Assembly: GCA_028873815.1 (NCBI GenBank)
Contig: JAPPNN010000003.1
Span: 1-64,000 of the forward strand
Length of the DNA: 64,000 nucleotides
Origin: Gemmatimonadota bacterium
GTDB lineage: Bacteria > Gemmatimonadota > Gemmatimonadetes > Longimicrobiales > Gaopeijiaceae
Reading direction: 5' to 3'
Position numbers and translations under genes: made by a program. The notes beneath the pieces are model-generated. The model was not told the origin of the DNA and did not search any database. It saw only the letters and a program-made list of their open reading frames with translations. Shown here in pieces: positions 29,798-38,074 of the stretch (positions are counted from its first letter, which is position 1; each line of letters begins with the position of its first letter).

Positions 29798-30991
29798 CTA
29801 TCGAACCATGCGGAGTTTCCCGTCGGCCGTCGTCCGAATCACGACTGATCCCAGCAAGCCCGCGAGCCCTGCCAATACCAGATTGGGCGGCACGCCGCCC
29901 AGCATCCCCACCATCAGCAACACTGCCGCGAGACAGGCCCAGTTCGTGCAGAACTGACCCACGGTGGCAAGGCGGCCGATACGGTCACGTGCCCGCTGTT
30001 TGGCGGTCGGCTTGGTCGCTTCATTCGGCGGTGCTTCGAGCAACCTGTTGACGATCTCGTCCATGCGTTGGGGTGAGAGATTGGCACTTGCACCGACAAC
30101 GGTGCGGATGCCCTTGGCCAGGTGAATCATCTCCAGCTCGGCCTGGGTGGCGGCGCCCGCTCTGGTGGGAGGCTCGTCGGGGCCGCGGGCCCGGGGATTG
30201 ACAGCGCGGTCGACGCGGTCGATGTGGCGCGGGTCGTAGGAATCTCCCTCGCTTCGACGTCGTTGAAAGGCACTCGATAGACCCAGATCGTCGGCTAGCC
30301 GCCAAGCAAGCCCTGCGATCAGAATGGTGGGGAGCAGCAGAGCACCCGGCAGTATCCATGCGGGTGCAACGCCACTATGCAGGATCAGGTTGGCTGTCAG
30401 CAGGAGCGATAGGCAGAAAGACAGGAAAAGGGTGAGGCAGGACAGCCACGTAGTCGTAGTTCGCCTCCCGGGATTCCACCACTCCGTGACCCGGCTCAGG
30501 AGTCCGCCCGCGACACCTGAAAGGACGGTGAAGATGGCGATCGTGCTTGGTACCCAAAACCGAGCGCTTTCGACTATCTGCGGGGCCGCACGCATGCCGG
30601 GGGCGGCGGCGTCCAGAGCCAAGAAGGCCGAGCTCACCAGCGGTCCGAGACCATACAGCGCGTAGGCACCCAGCGCGAGAAAGACCAAGTGCGTGATCTG
30701 ACTGCGACTGATTCTGTGTTCGTGCTCTCCGGTAACCGGGCCGCCAGCGGCCGCCGCGAAAGTTGCGGGCGCGACCAGGAATGACAACCCTACGGTTGTG
30801 GGTCCCAATACCATTCCTAGCCGGCCGGCGATCCGGATATCCTCGGCCAAGCCGAAGAAGGTTCCTGAGGCGTAGAGAACGTACAGGCCGCTCAGCCCGA
30901 GAAACCAACGGACCACTGAGCCAGCGAACCCCACGCGTACAGCCTTGCGCGATAGCGCTTTACGTCCTGTGAGCATCGCTAGAAGTCCCAT
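29798..30991 (-). CDS. Multi-pass membrane protein of unknown function
   Basis: 397-aa ORF with repeated hydrophobic segments and a cytosolic charged linker. Confidence 0.65.
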   Translation of the reverse strand: MGLLAMLTGRKALSRKAVRVGFAGSVVRWFLGLSGLYVLYASGTFFGLAEDIRIAGRLGMVLGPTTVGLSFLVAPATFAAAAGGPVTGEHEHRISRSQITHLVFLALGAYALYGLGPLVSSAFLALDAAAPGMRAAPQIVESARFWVPSTIAIFTVLSGVAGGLLSRVTEWWNPGRRTTTTWLSCLTLFLSFCLSLLLTANLILHSGVAPAWILPGALLLPTILIAGLAWRLADDLGLSSAFQRRRSEGDSYDPRHIDRVDRAVNPRARGPDEPPTRAGAATQAELEMIHLAKGIRTVVGASANLSPQRMDEIVNRLLEAPPNEATKPTAKQRARDRIGRLATVGQFCTNWACLAAVLLMVGMLGGVPPNLVLAGLAGLLGSVVIRTTADGKLRMVR

Positions 30992-31219
30992 CGTTCATCA
31001 ATGGTAACTTGCGGTCGTCATGACTTCCAGTTCGGTCCGGTACATGGCGTCTTCATGGCCTATCTTTAGTGCCGGTTGGCTCCCACTGCACTGGGGAGAC
31101 GAGATTAGAACGAGGCGGCATCGAAGCCCACAAGGCCCATAGCGAGAAGGCATTGATCGATCACTGATCCAGTCGACATCAAGCGGCTTCACAACCGCGA
31201 CCCGGAACTCCTGCGTGAG

Positions 31220-31729
31220 TTGGTCGAGGAACTCAGCCCTCGCATCTGGGTCGCGATTCGCCCGTACGCGCGAGACGATGAACAGGCCAAGGACCTCCTC
31301 CAGGACAGTTGGCTGACGATCTTGGAGCGGCTGGATCAGTTCAGGTGGAACGGTTCGTTCGCTCGCTGGGCCATTACCCTCAGCAAGAACCTCTGTGTCG
31401 ACTCTCTACGGGCGGAAGAGCGGAACAAAGCCGTGGAAGTACCGCTGGCCAGCACCATGGAGTTGAGTGCGGAGGGGCACGATCCCCTGCACGAGGTGCT
31501 CAGGGATCATGCCCGGCCGATCGTGTACGCTGCCTTGAGTCGCCTTACCGACCGCGAACGTGACACGCTGACGGTGTGGGCGCTCATGGGTCGTAACCTG
31601 AAGGAAACCGCGGAAGTAGTCGGAGTGAGCCAATCTGCAGCGCGGTCGATCCTCAACCGGGCGATGTCAAGGCTGCGAAGGATGCCGCAGATGAGGGCGT
31701 TGCTGATGGATTGGATGGAGGAGAACTGA
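31220..31729 (+). CDS. ECF-type sigma-70 family RNA polymerase sigma factor
   Basis: 'DDEQAKDLLQDSWLTILERLDQFRWNGSFARWAITLSKNLCVDSLR' (region 2) and 'LTDRERDTLTVWALMGRNLKETAEVVGVSQSAARSILNRAMSRLR' (region 4); coding similarity extends upstream of the TTG start. Confidence 0.88.
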   Translation: MVEELSPRIWVAIRPYARDDEQAKDLLQDSWLTILERLDQFRWNGSFARWAITLSKNLCVDSLRAEERNKAVEVPLASTMELSAEGHDPLHEVLRDHARPIVYAALSRLTDRERDTLTVWALMGRNLKETAEVVGVSQSAARSILNRAMSRLRRMPQMRALLMDWMEEN

Positions 31730-31780
31730 CAGACGATCCGGAGCGGGAGTCCGGCTACACGATATGATCCGGCCACGGGT

Positions 31781-31826
31781 GTCGCGAATTGACAGTATTC
31801 TGACGAGCTCTCCAGCGTTTGGTAAG
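31781..31826 (+). repeat. About 46-bp element, copy 2 (upstream of thioredoxin-like gene)
   Basis: GTCGCGAATTGACAGTATTCTGACGAGCTCTCCAGCGTTTGGTAAG. Confidence 0.5.
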
Positions 31827-31872
31827 GGTGTAGCAGCCAGTCGGCCGCACCATCCAGGGAGGGCGCCCCATC

Positions 31873-32421
31873 GTGAAAGCGACGCAGTGGTTGAACGCAT
31901 TGCTGTTCTTACTCGTGGCCGGGATCGGCAGCCAGATCGTCTTGGCGATCAGTCGCGCTCAGCAGGCGGCACCGCCGCCCGCGCCCGCGACTGGGCTGGT
32001 CGTTGGGGACACCTTGCCCGCGTTGACGGGGAGCCTTGAGGGAAACGTCCTGACGACTATTCCACTCGCCAGGGATGCTGGCTTCGCTACGGTCTTGTAC
32101 GTCTTCCACCCCGATTGCGTGCATTGTCACGCCGTGGCGCCCGAATGGGCGGAGCATTTCTCGGCTGACCACAACGACTGGCCGGTGGTGCAGAGAATCG
32201 CTGTGACCAACGAGGCGGTCGTCCCGGCCGTGGCCTATGCTGAACACTTCGGTTGGAATGTGGATGTCTTGAGCGTGAAGGATCTGACACCTGCCGACCG
32301 GGAGTTTTCTCTTTTTTCCAGGACCCCTTGGGTGTTTGTGTTCGATTCGGCTGGCGTACTTCGATTCGATGGGCACGGCCGTCGGTTGGAACAGATGATA
32401 CAAGCGATTGAGGCACTCTGA
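31873..32421 (+). CDS. Membrane-anchored thioredoxin-like (CxxC) protein
   Basis: N-terminal TM; 'FATVLYVFHPDCVHCHAVAPEWAEHF' CxxC; 'TPWVFVFDSAGVLRFDGHG'. Confidence 0.82.
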   Translation: MKATQWLNALLFLLVAGIGSQIVLAISRAQQAAPPPAPATGLVVGDTLPALTGSLEGNVLTTIPLARDAGFATVLYVFHPDCVHCHAVAPEWAEHFSADHNDWPVVQRIAVTNEAVVPAVAYAEHFGWNVDVLSVKDLTPADREFSLFSRTPWVFVFDSAGVLRFDGHGRRLEQMIQAIEAL

Positions 32422-32462
32422 TGACCGTTAGCCACCCCTAAGCAACAGACTGGAGGAAACGA

Positions 32463-32684
32463 ATGAAGAAGAAACTCCTGTGGGTCCTGCTCGCCGTCGC
32501 GGCGAACATCGCCCTGCTGCCACTGGCACTTGCCACTCCGAAAAGTGCCGCCGCTGCGTCCAGTTCAGGCTTCCTTTTCCACTGTTGCAAGCAAACCGTG
32601 GCGGGAGACGCGTACTGCTGCGGTTACTGCTGCATGCTCAGATTCGACTGCTTGGGCGATCGCCACTGCGGTGAAAGGTTCTGA
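32463..32684 (+). CDS. Small exported cysteine-rich peptide (8 Cys)
   Basis: Shine-Dalgarno-like 'ggagg' upstream; signal peptide MKKKLLWVLLAVAANIALLPLALA; tail 'FHCCKQTVAGDAYCCGYCCMLRFDCLGDRHCGERF'. Confidence 0.75.
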   Translation: MKKKLLWVLLAVAANIALLPLALATPKSAAAASSSGFLFHCCKQTVAGDAYCCGYCCMLRFDCLGDRHCGERF

Positions 32685-32694
32685 GGCGAACTGC

Positions 32695-32952
32695 ATGGCT
32701 GTCATGCCTGACACAACGCGGCCGGTGACCGAGACCGAGGCCCTGGAACTACTCCGGTCCATCGACGAGCTGGTGATGGTGGAACGCCCACCACACCTCG
32801 TGATCGGCTCGGCACATCACACCCTCTACAGGGCGCTCGAGGACATCAAGGTGATTGCGAGTGCGACGATCGCCTGGCACCGGACGCATGCGGACGGCGT
32901 TTGTCACGAATGCACGGGGAGAAACGAGCCCTGGTACTGCTTCCACGTCTGA
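32695..32952 (+). CDS. Small hypothetical protein, 85 aa
   Basis: Same strand, 10 bp downstream of the Cys-rich ORF; C-terminal 'CHECTGRNEPWYCFHV'. Confidence 0.6.
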   Translation: MAVMPDTTRPVTETEALELLRSIDELVMVERPPHLVIGSAHHTLYRALEDIKVIASATIAWHRTHADGVCHECTGRNEPWYCFHV

Positions 32953-32970
32953 CGCCCTGAAGGTCCCGCC

Positions 32971-34272
32971 CTACTCCTTCTCCCTCAAGTCCAGCGGCGG
33001 CCGCCACTCCTCCACGCCGGGCAGCCGCCGCCCCCAGGTGTTGCCGTAGGGATCGACCCTCCCCAGCAGAAACCGGATCGCAAGCCGGTGCAGCATGTTC
33101 ACTTTCGGGACCAGGCCGTGGAAGCCGGCCAGCCCGGACAGCGCCCGGTCCCGTAGTTCCCAGTAGCCGAGGTCGCCGGGCGTGACGCAGACGACGCGCG
33201 ACTCGTCCATGAACGGAGGGATGGCGCCGGCAAGCGGCACGGTGCCATCGCCGGTGTTGCGTCTCGCACCCTGGTCCTCGGAATCCCAGTCGTTTCGGCG
33301 CTCGTCGGAGCTGAGCAGGAAGCGAGGCCTGCCCTCCTCGTCGCGTCCGACCCGCAGCGCGACGCGCGTTTCCGCATCGGCACCCGCGATCGCGAGCCAG
33401 TCGTCGGCGCAGACCAAGTCCCCGTTCGATTCATCGCCGGTCGCCAGCCTCAACCCGGACATCCGGTCCCGATGGGTACTGGCCGCGTCGAGCATGTCCT
33501 TGAACAGATCCGCGCCGGCAACGTTCCAGCCCCTGACCTGATGCGTGATCGTGCGCATCACACTGGGCTGCCAGGCGTCCGGGTGGAAGATGTCCGACTC
33601 CATGCCGTCCTCCACGACGAGCGCGTCGTCGAAGCTCGGCAGCAGGTGGTAGAGCGCCGGCGTCATCCGCGCCATGCGGCGTTCCCGTGCCCCGCCCGAG
33701 TTGTCGCCGAGGTCCGCCGTGCCGGTGGCCAGCTTGAGAATCGCCTCGTGCGACCCTTGGAATGGCGACGCAAGGGTCACGACCTTGTTGACGGACCCGC
33801 CGCCGTGCCGCTCGATGTAGCCGGCGATGATCAGCCCGCCCATCGAATGACCGACCAGGTTGACCGTCGGGTTGCGCCTGTAGTCATCGTCGTCCCTGTA
33901 GTGCTTCAGCAGCAGGGTTCGATCGATGACCTCCTGGACGAACGCGGCCAGCCGTTCCTCGATCCGGTCCAGCGGCAGCCGCCAGTCATATCCGAACGGG
34001 AATACCGGCGCCGGCTCATCGTCCTCACCGGCCAGACCGTCCCGCAGCTCCTCGGTCAGGTCCTCGTAGATCAGCGGGAAGGGGCCGCCGGACGAGACGC
34101 GGGCCGGCTCGAGAAGCTCGTAGCGCTGGTCCTCCGGATGCAGGGTGATCCGGTCGTAGCGCTTGTTGCGAACCGCGGTCCAGACGGCTTCGGGCGGCAG
34201 CTCGTACTCGTCGTGCAGAACAGAGGCCGTGATGCCGGGGATGACGATGGTCGGGGAGGTGGTGATGGGCAT
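32971..34272 (-). CDS. Alpha/beta hydrolase, lipase/acyltransferase-like
   Basis: 'NLVGHSMGGLIIAGYIERHGGGSVNKVVTLASPFQGSHEA'; start placed at MPITTSPTIVIPGI. Confidence 0.85.
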   Translation of the reverse strand: MPITTSPTIVIPGITASVLHDEYELPPEAVWTAVRNKRYDRITLHPEDQRYELLEPARVSSGGPFPLIYEDLTEELRDGLAGEDDEPAPVFPFGYDWRLPLDRIEERLAAFVQEVIDRTLLLKHYRDDDDYRRNPTVNLVGHSMGGLIIAGYIERHGGGSVNKVVTLASPFQGSHEAILKLATGTADLGDNSGGARERRMARMTPALYHLLPSFDDALVVEDGMESDIFHPDAWQPSVMRTITHQVRGWNVAGADLFKDMLDAASTHRDRMSGLRLATGDESNGDLVCADDWLAIAGADAETRVALRVGRDEEGRPRFLLSSDERRNDWDSEDQGARRNTGDGTVPLAGAIPPFMDESRVVCVTPGDLGYWELRDRALSGLAGFHGLVPKVNMLHRLAIRFLLGRVDPYGNTWGRRLPGVEEWRPPLDLREKE

Positions 34273-34319
34273 TGGGGACTCTTGGCTAGGGGATTGTCGG
34301 CGCGAGTACTTGGGTCCGT

Positions 34320-34691
34320 TTACTGTGGCGGGCCCTTGTTCCCGTTGTCGCCGCCCTTGTCCTTTCCTTCCCCGGCCCGCGAGCCGAACCAGAACCCGAC
34401 GATCGGCCCAATTACGGCGACGATGTACGCGAACACGTCCTCGGCCCGGTCGAATTGACGCGTGGCGAGGAAGGTGATGATCATGCTCGCCGCGAGAACC
34501 GCGAAGGTCCACGCCATGATGTGCGTGATGATGGGCTGAACCATCTCCTTGCGGAATACGGTCTCGAACGCAGTCCGGGCACCGTCGGCCGAGCTGCTTT
34601 TCACCATTCGCTGGACAAACCAGCCCAGGGCGACAACAAGGAAGACGATAGCGGCCAGAATCGGCCACCATTCGCGGAGCCATTCGTTCAT
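34320..34691 (-). CDS. Small two-TM membrane protein
   Basis: 'WWPILAAIVFLVVALGWFVQRMV', 'HIMAWTFAVLAASMIITFLATRQFDRAEDVFAYIVAVIGPIVGFWFGSRAG'. Confidence 0.7.
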   Translation of the reverse strand: MNEWLREWWPILAAIVFLVVALGWFVQRMVKSSSADGARTAFETVFRKEMVQPIITHIMAWTFAVLAASMIITFLATRQFDRAEDVFAYIVAVIGPIVGFWFGSRAGEGKDKGGDNGNKGPPQ

Positions 34692-34854
34692 GGGTCGGTC
34701 TCTCCGGCGGATTGCCTGGATGCCATTGTGACGTAGGAGGATACAGACTGACGACCGTCGGGTCGGGCGGCAAGGATCGCTGGCAGCCGAGTGCCTCTGA
34801 ACACGTAGTTGTCCGGTCAGCTAGCACATGAACTGTCCGGTTGGTGCGACAAGG

Positions 34855-35901
34855 CTACCGAGTTGCCCCCACGACCCGATCATTCCGCGCCAGCACCCGG
34901 TCGTCACCCTCGAATACGAACGGCACCGACCGGTTGTCGGGATCCCAGAGGTCCCGGTGGGTCTGCACCTGCAGGTGGAGGTGCGGCATGGTCGTGTTGC
35001 CGGAGTTGCCGACCAGGCCCAGCGGATCGCCCTTCCGCACCCGGTCGCCCTCGTTGACCTGGAGCGTCCCATGCCGGAGATGCGCGAGGACGACGAAATG
35101 GCCGGTGTCGAGCTCGATGACGACCACGTTGCCGGCCGCATCCGCGGGATCGGTCACGAAGTTCGCGCCCTCCGCATCCTCCATCGTGTCCTCGGCGATG
35201 ACCACCGTACCGTCCGCGGGCGATAGGAGGGGCTGCTCCCAGCTGTAGATCGACGCGTTGCCCGTCTCGTCGGTGAAGATCCGGCCGTTGTCCAGCCGGA
35301 CGAGATCGAGGGCGAACCGCTGATTGTAGGCCGAGAGGTGATGGCTCTGAAGTGGACTGGGACCGCCTTGCAGGACGAGCCACTCACCCTCGAAGGGCGG
35401 CGCGATCTGCACGACATCGGCCGCGCCATCGTGGAAGCCGCCGCCCGCAATCGCGCGACCCAGATCAAACGCCAGGACCAGGGCGCCCGCCGCCATGACG
35501 AGGGTCGGCCCCGCGTTGGTCCGGCGCGGGACGACGAACGAAGCCGCGACCCGCAGCACGGTAATGCCGATCACGACGGCGATCAGAGGCGTCATCTCGG
35601 CCGAGCGCGGGAAAACCGCGACGCACGCGACGCCGGTCATCGCCCAGAAACTCGCGCGCCCGATCGCTTGCAGAAGCTGGGGCCGAAGGTCGCGCCTGCC
35701 GGGTTCACGGAGCAGCTCCAGGCACAGGCGCCGTTTCCTCGCCAGCCAGCCGCGACTCGCGATCGCCCAGACCAGGCCGAGCAGCAGGACGACCGCCAGC
35801 GCCTGGTGGCTGTAGAAGCCGACGATGCGTAGCGAGAACAGAGCTGCGAGGGCCGCCAGGGTGAGCAGGGTCGTGATGATGGGATATGGTTTCATTCTCA
35901 A
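34855..35901 (-). CDS. Membrane-anchored M23 (LytM) family metallopeptidase
   Basis: 'GHFVVLAHLRHGTLQVNEGDRVRKGDPLGLVGNSGNTTMPHLHLQVQ'. Confidence 0.9.
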   Translation of the reverse strand: MRMKPYPIITTLLTLAALAALFSLRIVGFYSHQALAVVLLLGLVWAIASRGWLARKRRLCLELLREPGRRDLRPQLLQAIGRASFWAMTGVACVAVFPRSAEMTPLIAVVIGITVLRVAASFVVPRRTNAGPTLVMAAGALVLAFDLGRAIAGGGFHDGAADVVQIAPPFEGEWLVLQGGPSPLQSHHLSAYNQRFALDLVRLDNGRIFTDETGNASIYSWEQPLLSPADGTVVIAEDTMEDAEGANFVTDPADAAGNVVVIELDTGHFVVLAHLRHGTLQVNEGDRVRKGDPLGLVGNSGNTTMPHLHLQVQTHRDLWDPDNRSVPFVFEGDDRVLARNDRVVGATR

Positions 35902-35904
35902 CGC

Positions 35905-36471
35905 TTAGGGACCCGTGCCCCGGACGTAGACGATGTCCACCGCACCCGTCGCTCGCACATCCATGCCCCTGTTGTTTGTCCGTGCCGCCGTTCGGGTGAT
36001 GATCAGCGCCCCTTCTGCGGTCAGCCCAAAGCGCTCGGAAACCCATCCGGAATCCGGCAACGTTCGCCGAACGACCGGCATTCCGCTATCCCATCCGAGC
36101 GCTATGGATTGTTCCAACCCGCCATCCTCCGCACGGACCTCGATCGGGGTGCCGTCGATAGGCAACGTGAAGGAGTAGTCGGGTTCATCGCTCGAAACCC
36201 GAAAGACCGAGTCGCTCGCTTCCAGCACGAATCGTTCTGCGCGTATCCCCAGGGCCGCGACGAGCCTCTGTCCTGTGCCACGGGCAAAGCCGGAGCCTTC
36301 CGGGGACACGAATTGGAGGCCCGTGGATTGAACCCCTTCAAGCACCCATTCGCCGTTGTACGGTGCCAGGGTTGCGATCTCCGGAATTTGCCCGCGGCTG
36401 GCGCACCCCGCCGTGGCCAGAACGCTCGCCCCGAAGATTCCGATGAGCGCCGGTCGAAGGAAACGTGTCAT
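35905..36471 (-). CDS. Putative lipoprotein of unknown function (paralogue of 55320-55895)
   Basis: 'MTRFLRPALIGIFGASVLATAGCAS' lipobox; 'LAPYNGEWVLEG...VSERFGLTAEGALIITRT'. Confidence 0.75.
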   Translation of the reverse strand: MTRFLRPALIGIFGASVLATAGCASRGQIPEIATLAPYNGEWVLEGVQSTGLQFVSPEGSGFARGTGQRLVAALGIRAERFVLEASDSVFRVSSDEPDYSFTLPIDGTPIEVRAEDGGLEQSIALGWDSGMPVVRRTLPDSGWVSERFGLTAEGALIITRTAARTNNRGMDVRATGAVDIVYVRGTGP

Positions 36472-36663
36472 TCAGGAACTCCTGCTGGAGGCTTGAAAGG
36501 CGAATCATTCTGCCGGCGCTATATGCACGAAACATGCCACCGTGCTCACGGCCCAGCACTCCTACCGCGGCGGGCTCCGGGCGACGCCAACGGCAGAAAT
36601 GGCGTTATGCCAACTATATTCAAGTCCTTCCCCCTCCCAACCTCTCCCAGCTCGCCAAACCCC

Positions 36664-38058
36664 ATGTCCGACACCCGCACGCTGCCGTCCGACCAGGACG
36701 TCCGCGACATTATCGAGAAGGACAGGAAGCACCTCTGGCATCATCTGTTTCAGCACAGCGTCTTCGACACGCAGGATCCGCAGGTCTTCGTGGAAGGAGA
36801 GGGCGCTCGCGTAAGGGACATCCACGGGAATTGGTACCTCGACGGCACGTCCGGCGGCGTCTGGTGCGTCAACGTCGGTTACGGGCGCGAGAGCATCGCG
36901 AAGGCGGTCTACGAGCAGCTCCGACGCCTGCCGTACTATGCGGGCGTCGTCGGCACCGTGCCGGCGGCCGAATACGCGAGTGCGCTGGCGCAGTGGCTGC
37001 CCGAGCTCGCCCGCCTCTACTTCGCCAACAGCGGCTCGGAGGCCAACGAGAAGGCGATCAAGATGGTGCGCCAGATCGCACACCAGCATGGAACCGGGAA
37101 GTACAAGGTTCTCTACCGCGACCGCGACTATCACGGGACCACCATCGCCTGCCTGGCGGCCAGCGGACAGGAGGAGCGCAAGGAGGCGTACGGGCCGTTC
37201 CCCGACGGGTTCGCGGCGATTCCCCACGCCATGTGCTATCGTTGCCCGTTCGGCAAGACGTATCCGGACTGCGACGTGGAGTGCGCGCACGCACTTGGGG
37301 ACGCGATCGAGGCCGAGGGACCGGACACGGTGGGCGGCGTCATTCTCGAACCGATCACCGCGGGCGGCGGCATCATCCCTCCGGTCGCGGAATACTACAG
37401 CATCGTCCGCGACATCTGCGACAGGTACGGCGTCGTTCTGATCATCGACGAAGTCGTCTGCGGCTTCGGGCGAACGGGGACCATGTTCGGGTATCAGCAC
37501 TACGACTTCGTGCCGGATATGGTCACGATGGCTAAGGGGTTAGCCAGCTCCTACGCGCCGATCTCGGCGGTTGCCGCGCGCGGCGAAATCTTCGACGCCT
37601 TTCTGCAGGATCCGAGCGACAGGTACGGCTACTTCCGGGACATCAGCACCTACGGCGGATGCACGGCGGGCTTCGTGGCGGCCCTTGAGAACCTGCGCAT
37701 CATCGAGGAGGAGGACCTGATCGAGAACAGCCGCGTGATGGGCGCGTACCTGCTGGACCGCCTTCGCGAGCTGTCCGACCACCCCAACGTCGGCGACGTG
37801 CGCGGCAAGGGCCTGTTTGCCGGTGTCGAGCTGGTGCAGGACAAGGCCTCGAAGACTCCGGTTAGCGAGAACGTGATGGCGGCGGTCGTGAAGAAGGCCG
37901 CCGACGAGGGCGTCCTGGTGGGCAAGACCACGCGCAGCGTCCCGGGGCTGAACAACACGATCAACCTGGCTCCGCCGCTGGTCGTCACGAAGGCGGATGC
38001 CGACGAGCTGGTGGGCGCGGTGAAGGCCGGCATCGAGCACGGCTGCCGGGGCCTCTGA
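36664..38058 (+). CDS. Class III aminotransferase, taurine--pyruvate aminotransferase-like
   Basis: 'EKDRKHLWHHLFQHS', 'NVGYGRESIAKAVYEQL', 'YRDRDYHGTTIACLAA', 'IDEVVCGFGRTGTMFGYQHYDFVPDMVTMAKGLASSYAP', 'YFRDISTYGGCTAGFVAALENLRIIEEEDL'. Confidence 0.88.
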   Translation: MSDTRTLPSDQDVRDIIEKDRKHLWHHLFQHSVFDTQDPQVFVEGEGARVRDIHGNWYLDGTSGGVWCVNVGYGRESIAKAVYEQLRRLPYYAGVVGTVPAAEYASALAQWLPELARLYFANSGSEANEKAIKMVRQIAHQHGTGKYKVLYRDRDYHGTTIACLAASGQEERKEAYGPFPDGFAAIPHAMCYRCPFGKTYPDCDVECAHALGDAIEAEGPDTVGGVILEPITAGGGIIPPVAEYYSIVRDICDRYGVVLIIDEVVCGFGRTGTMFGYQHYDFVPDMVTMAKGLASSYAPISAVAARGEIFDAFLQDPSDRYGYFRDISTYGGCTAGFVAALENLRIIEEEDLIENSRVMGAYLLDRLRELSDHPNVGDVRGKGLFAGVELVQDKASKTPVSENVMAAVVKKAADEGVLVGKTTRSVPGLNNTINLAPPLVVTKADADELVGAVKAGIEHGCRGL

Positions 38059-38074
38059 GGACAGGTCCACCCGG

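Noticed and set aside
32463-32684. Calling the Cys-rich peptide a lanthipeptide/TOMM RiPP precursor
   Set aside because: It has a Sec-type signal peptide and no lanthionine, YcaO or radical-SAM enzyme is encoded nearby; disulfide-rich exported peptide is the simpler reading.
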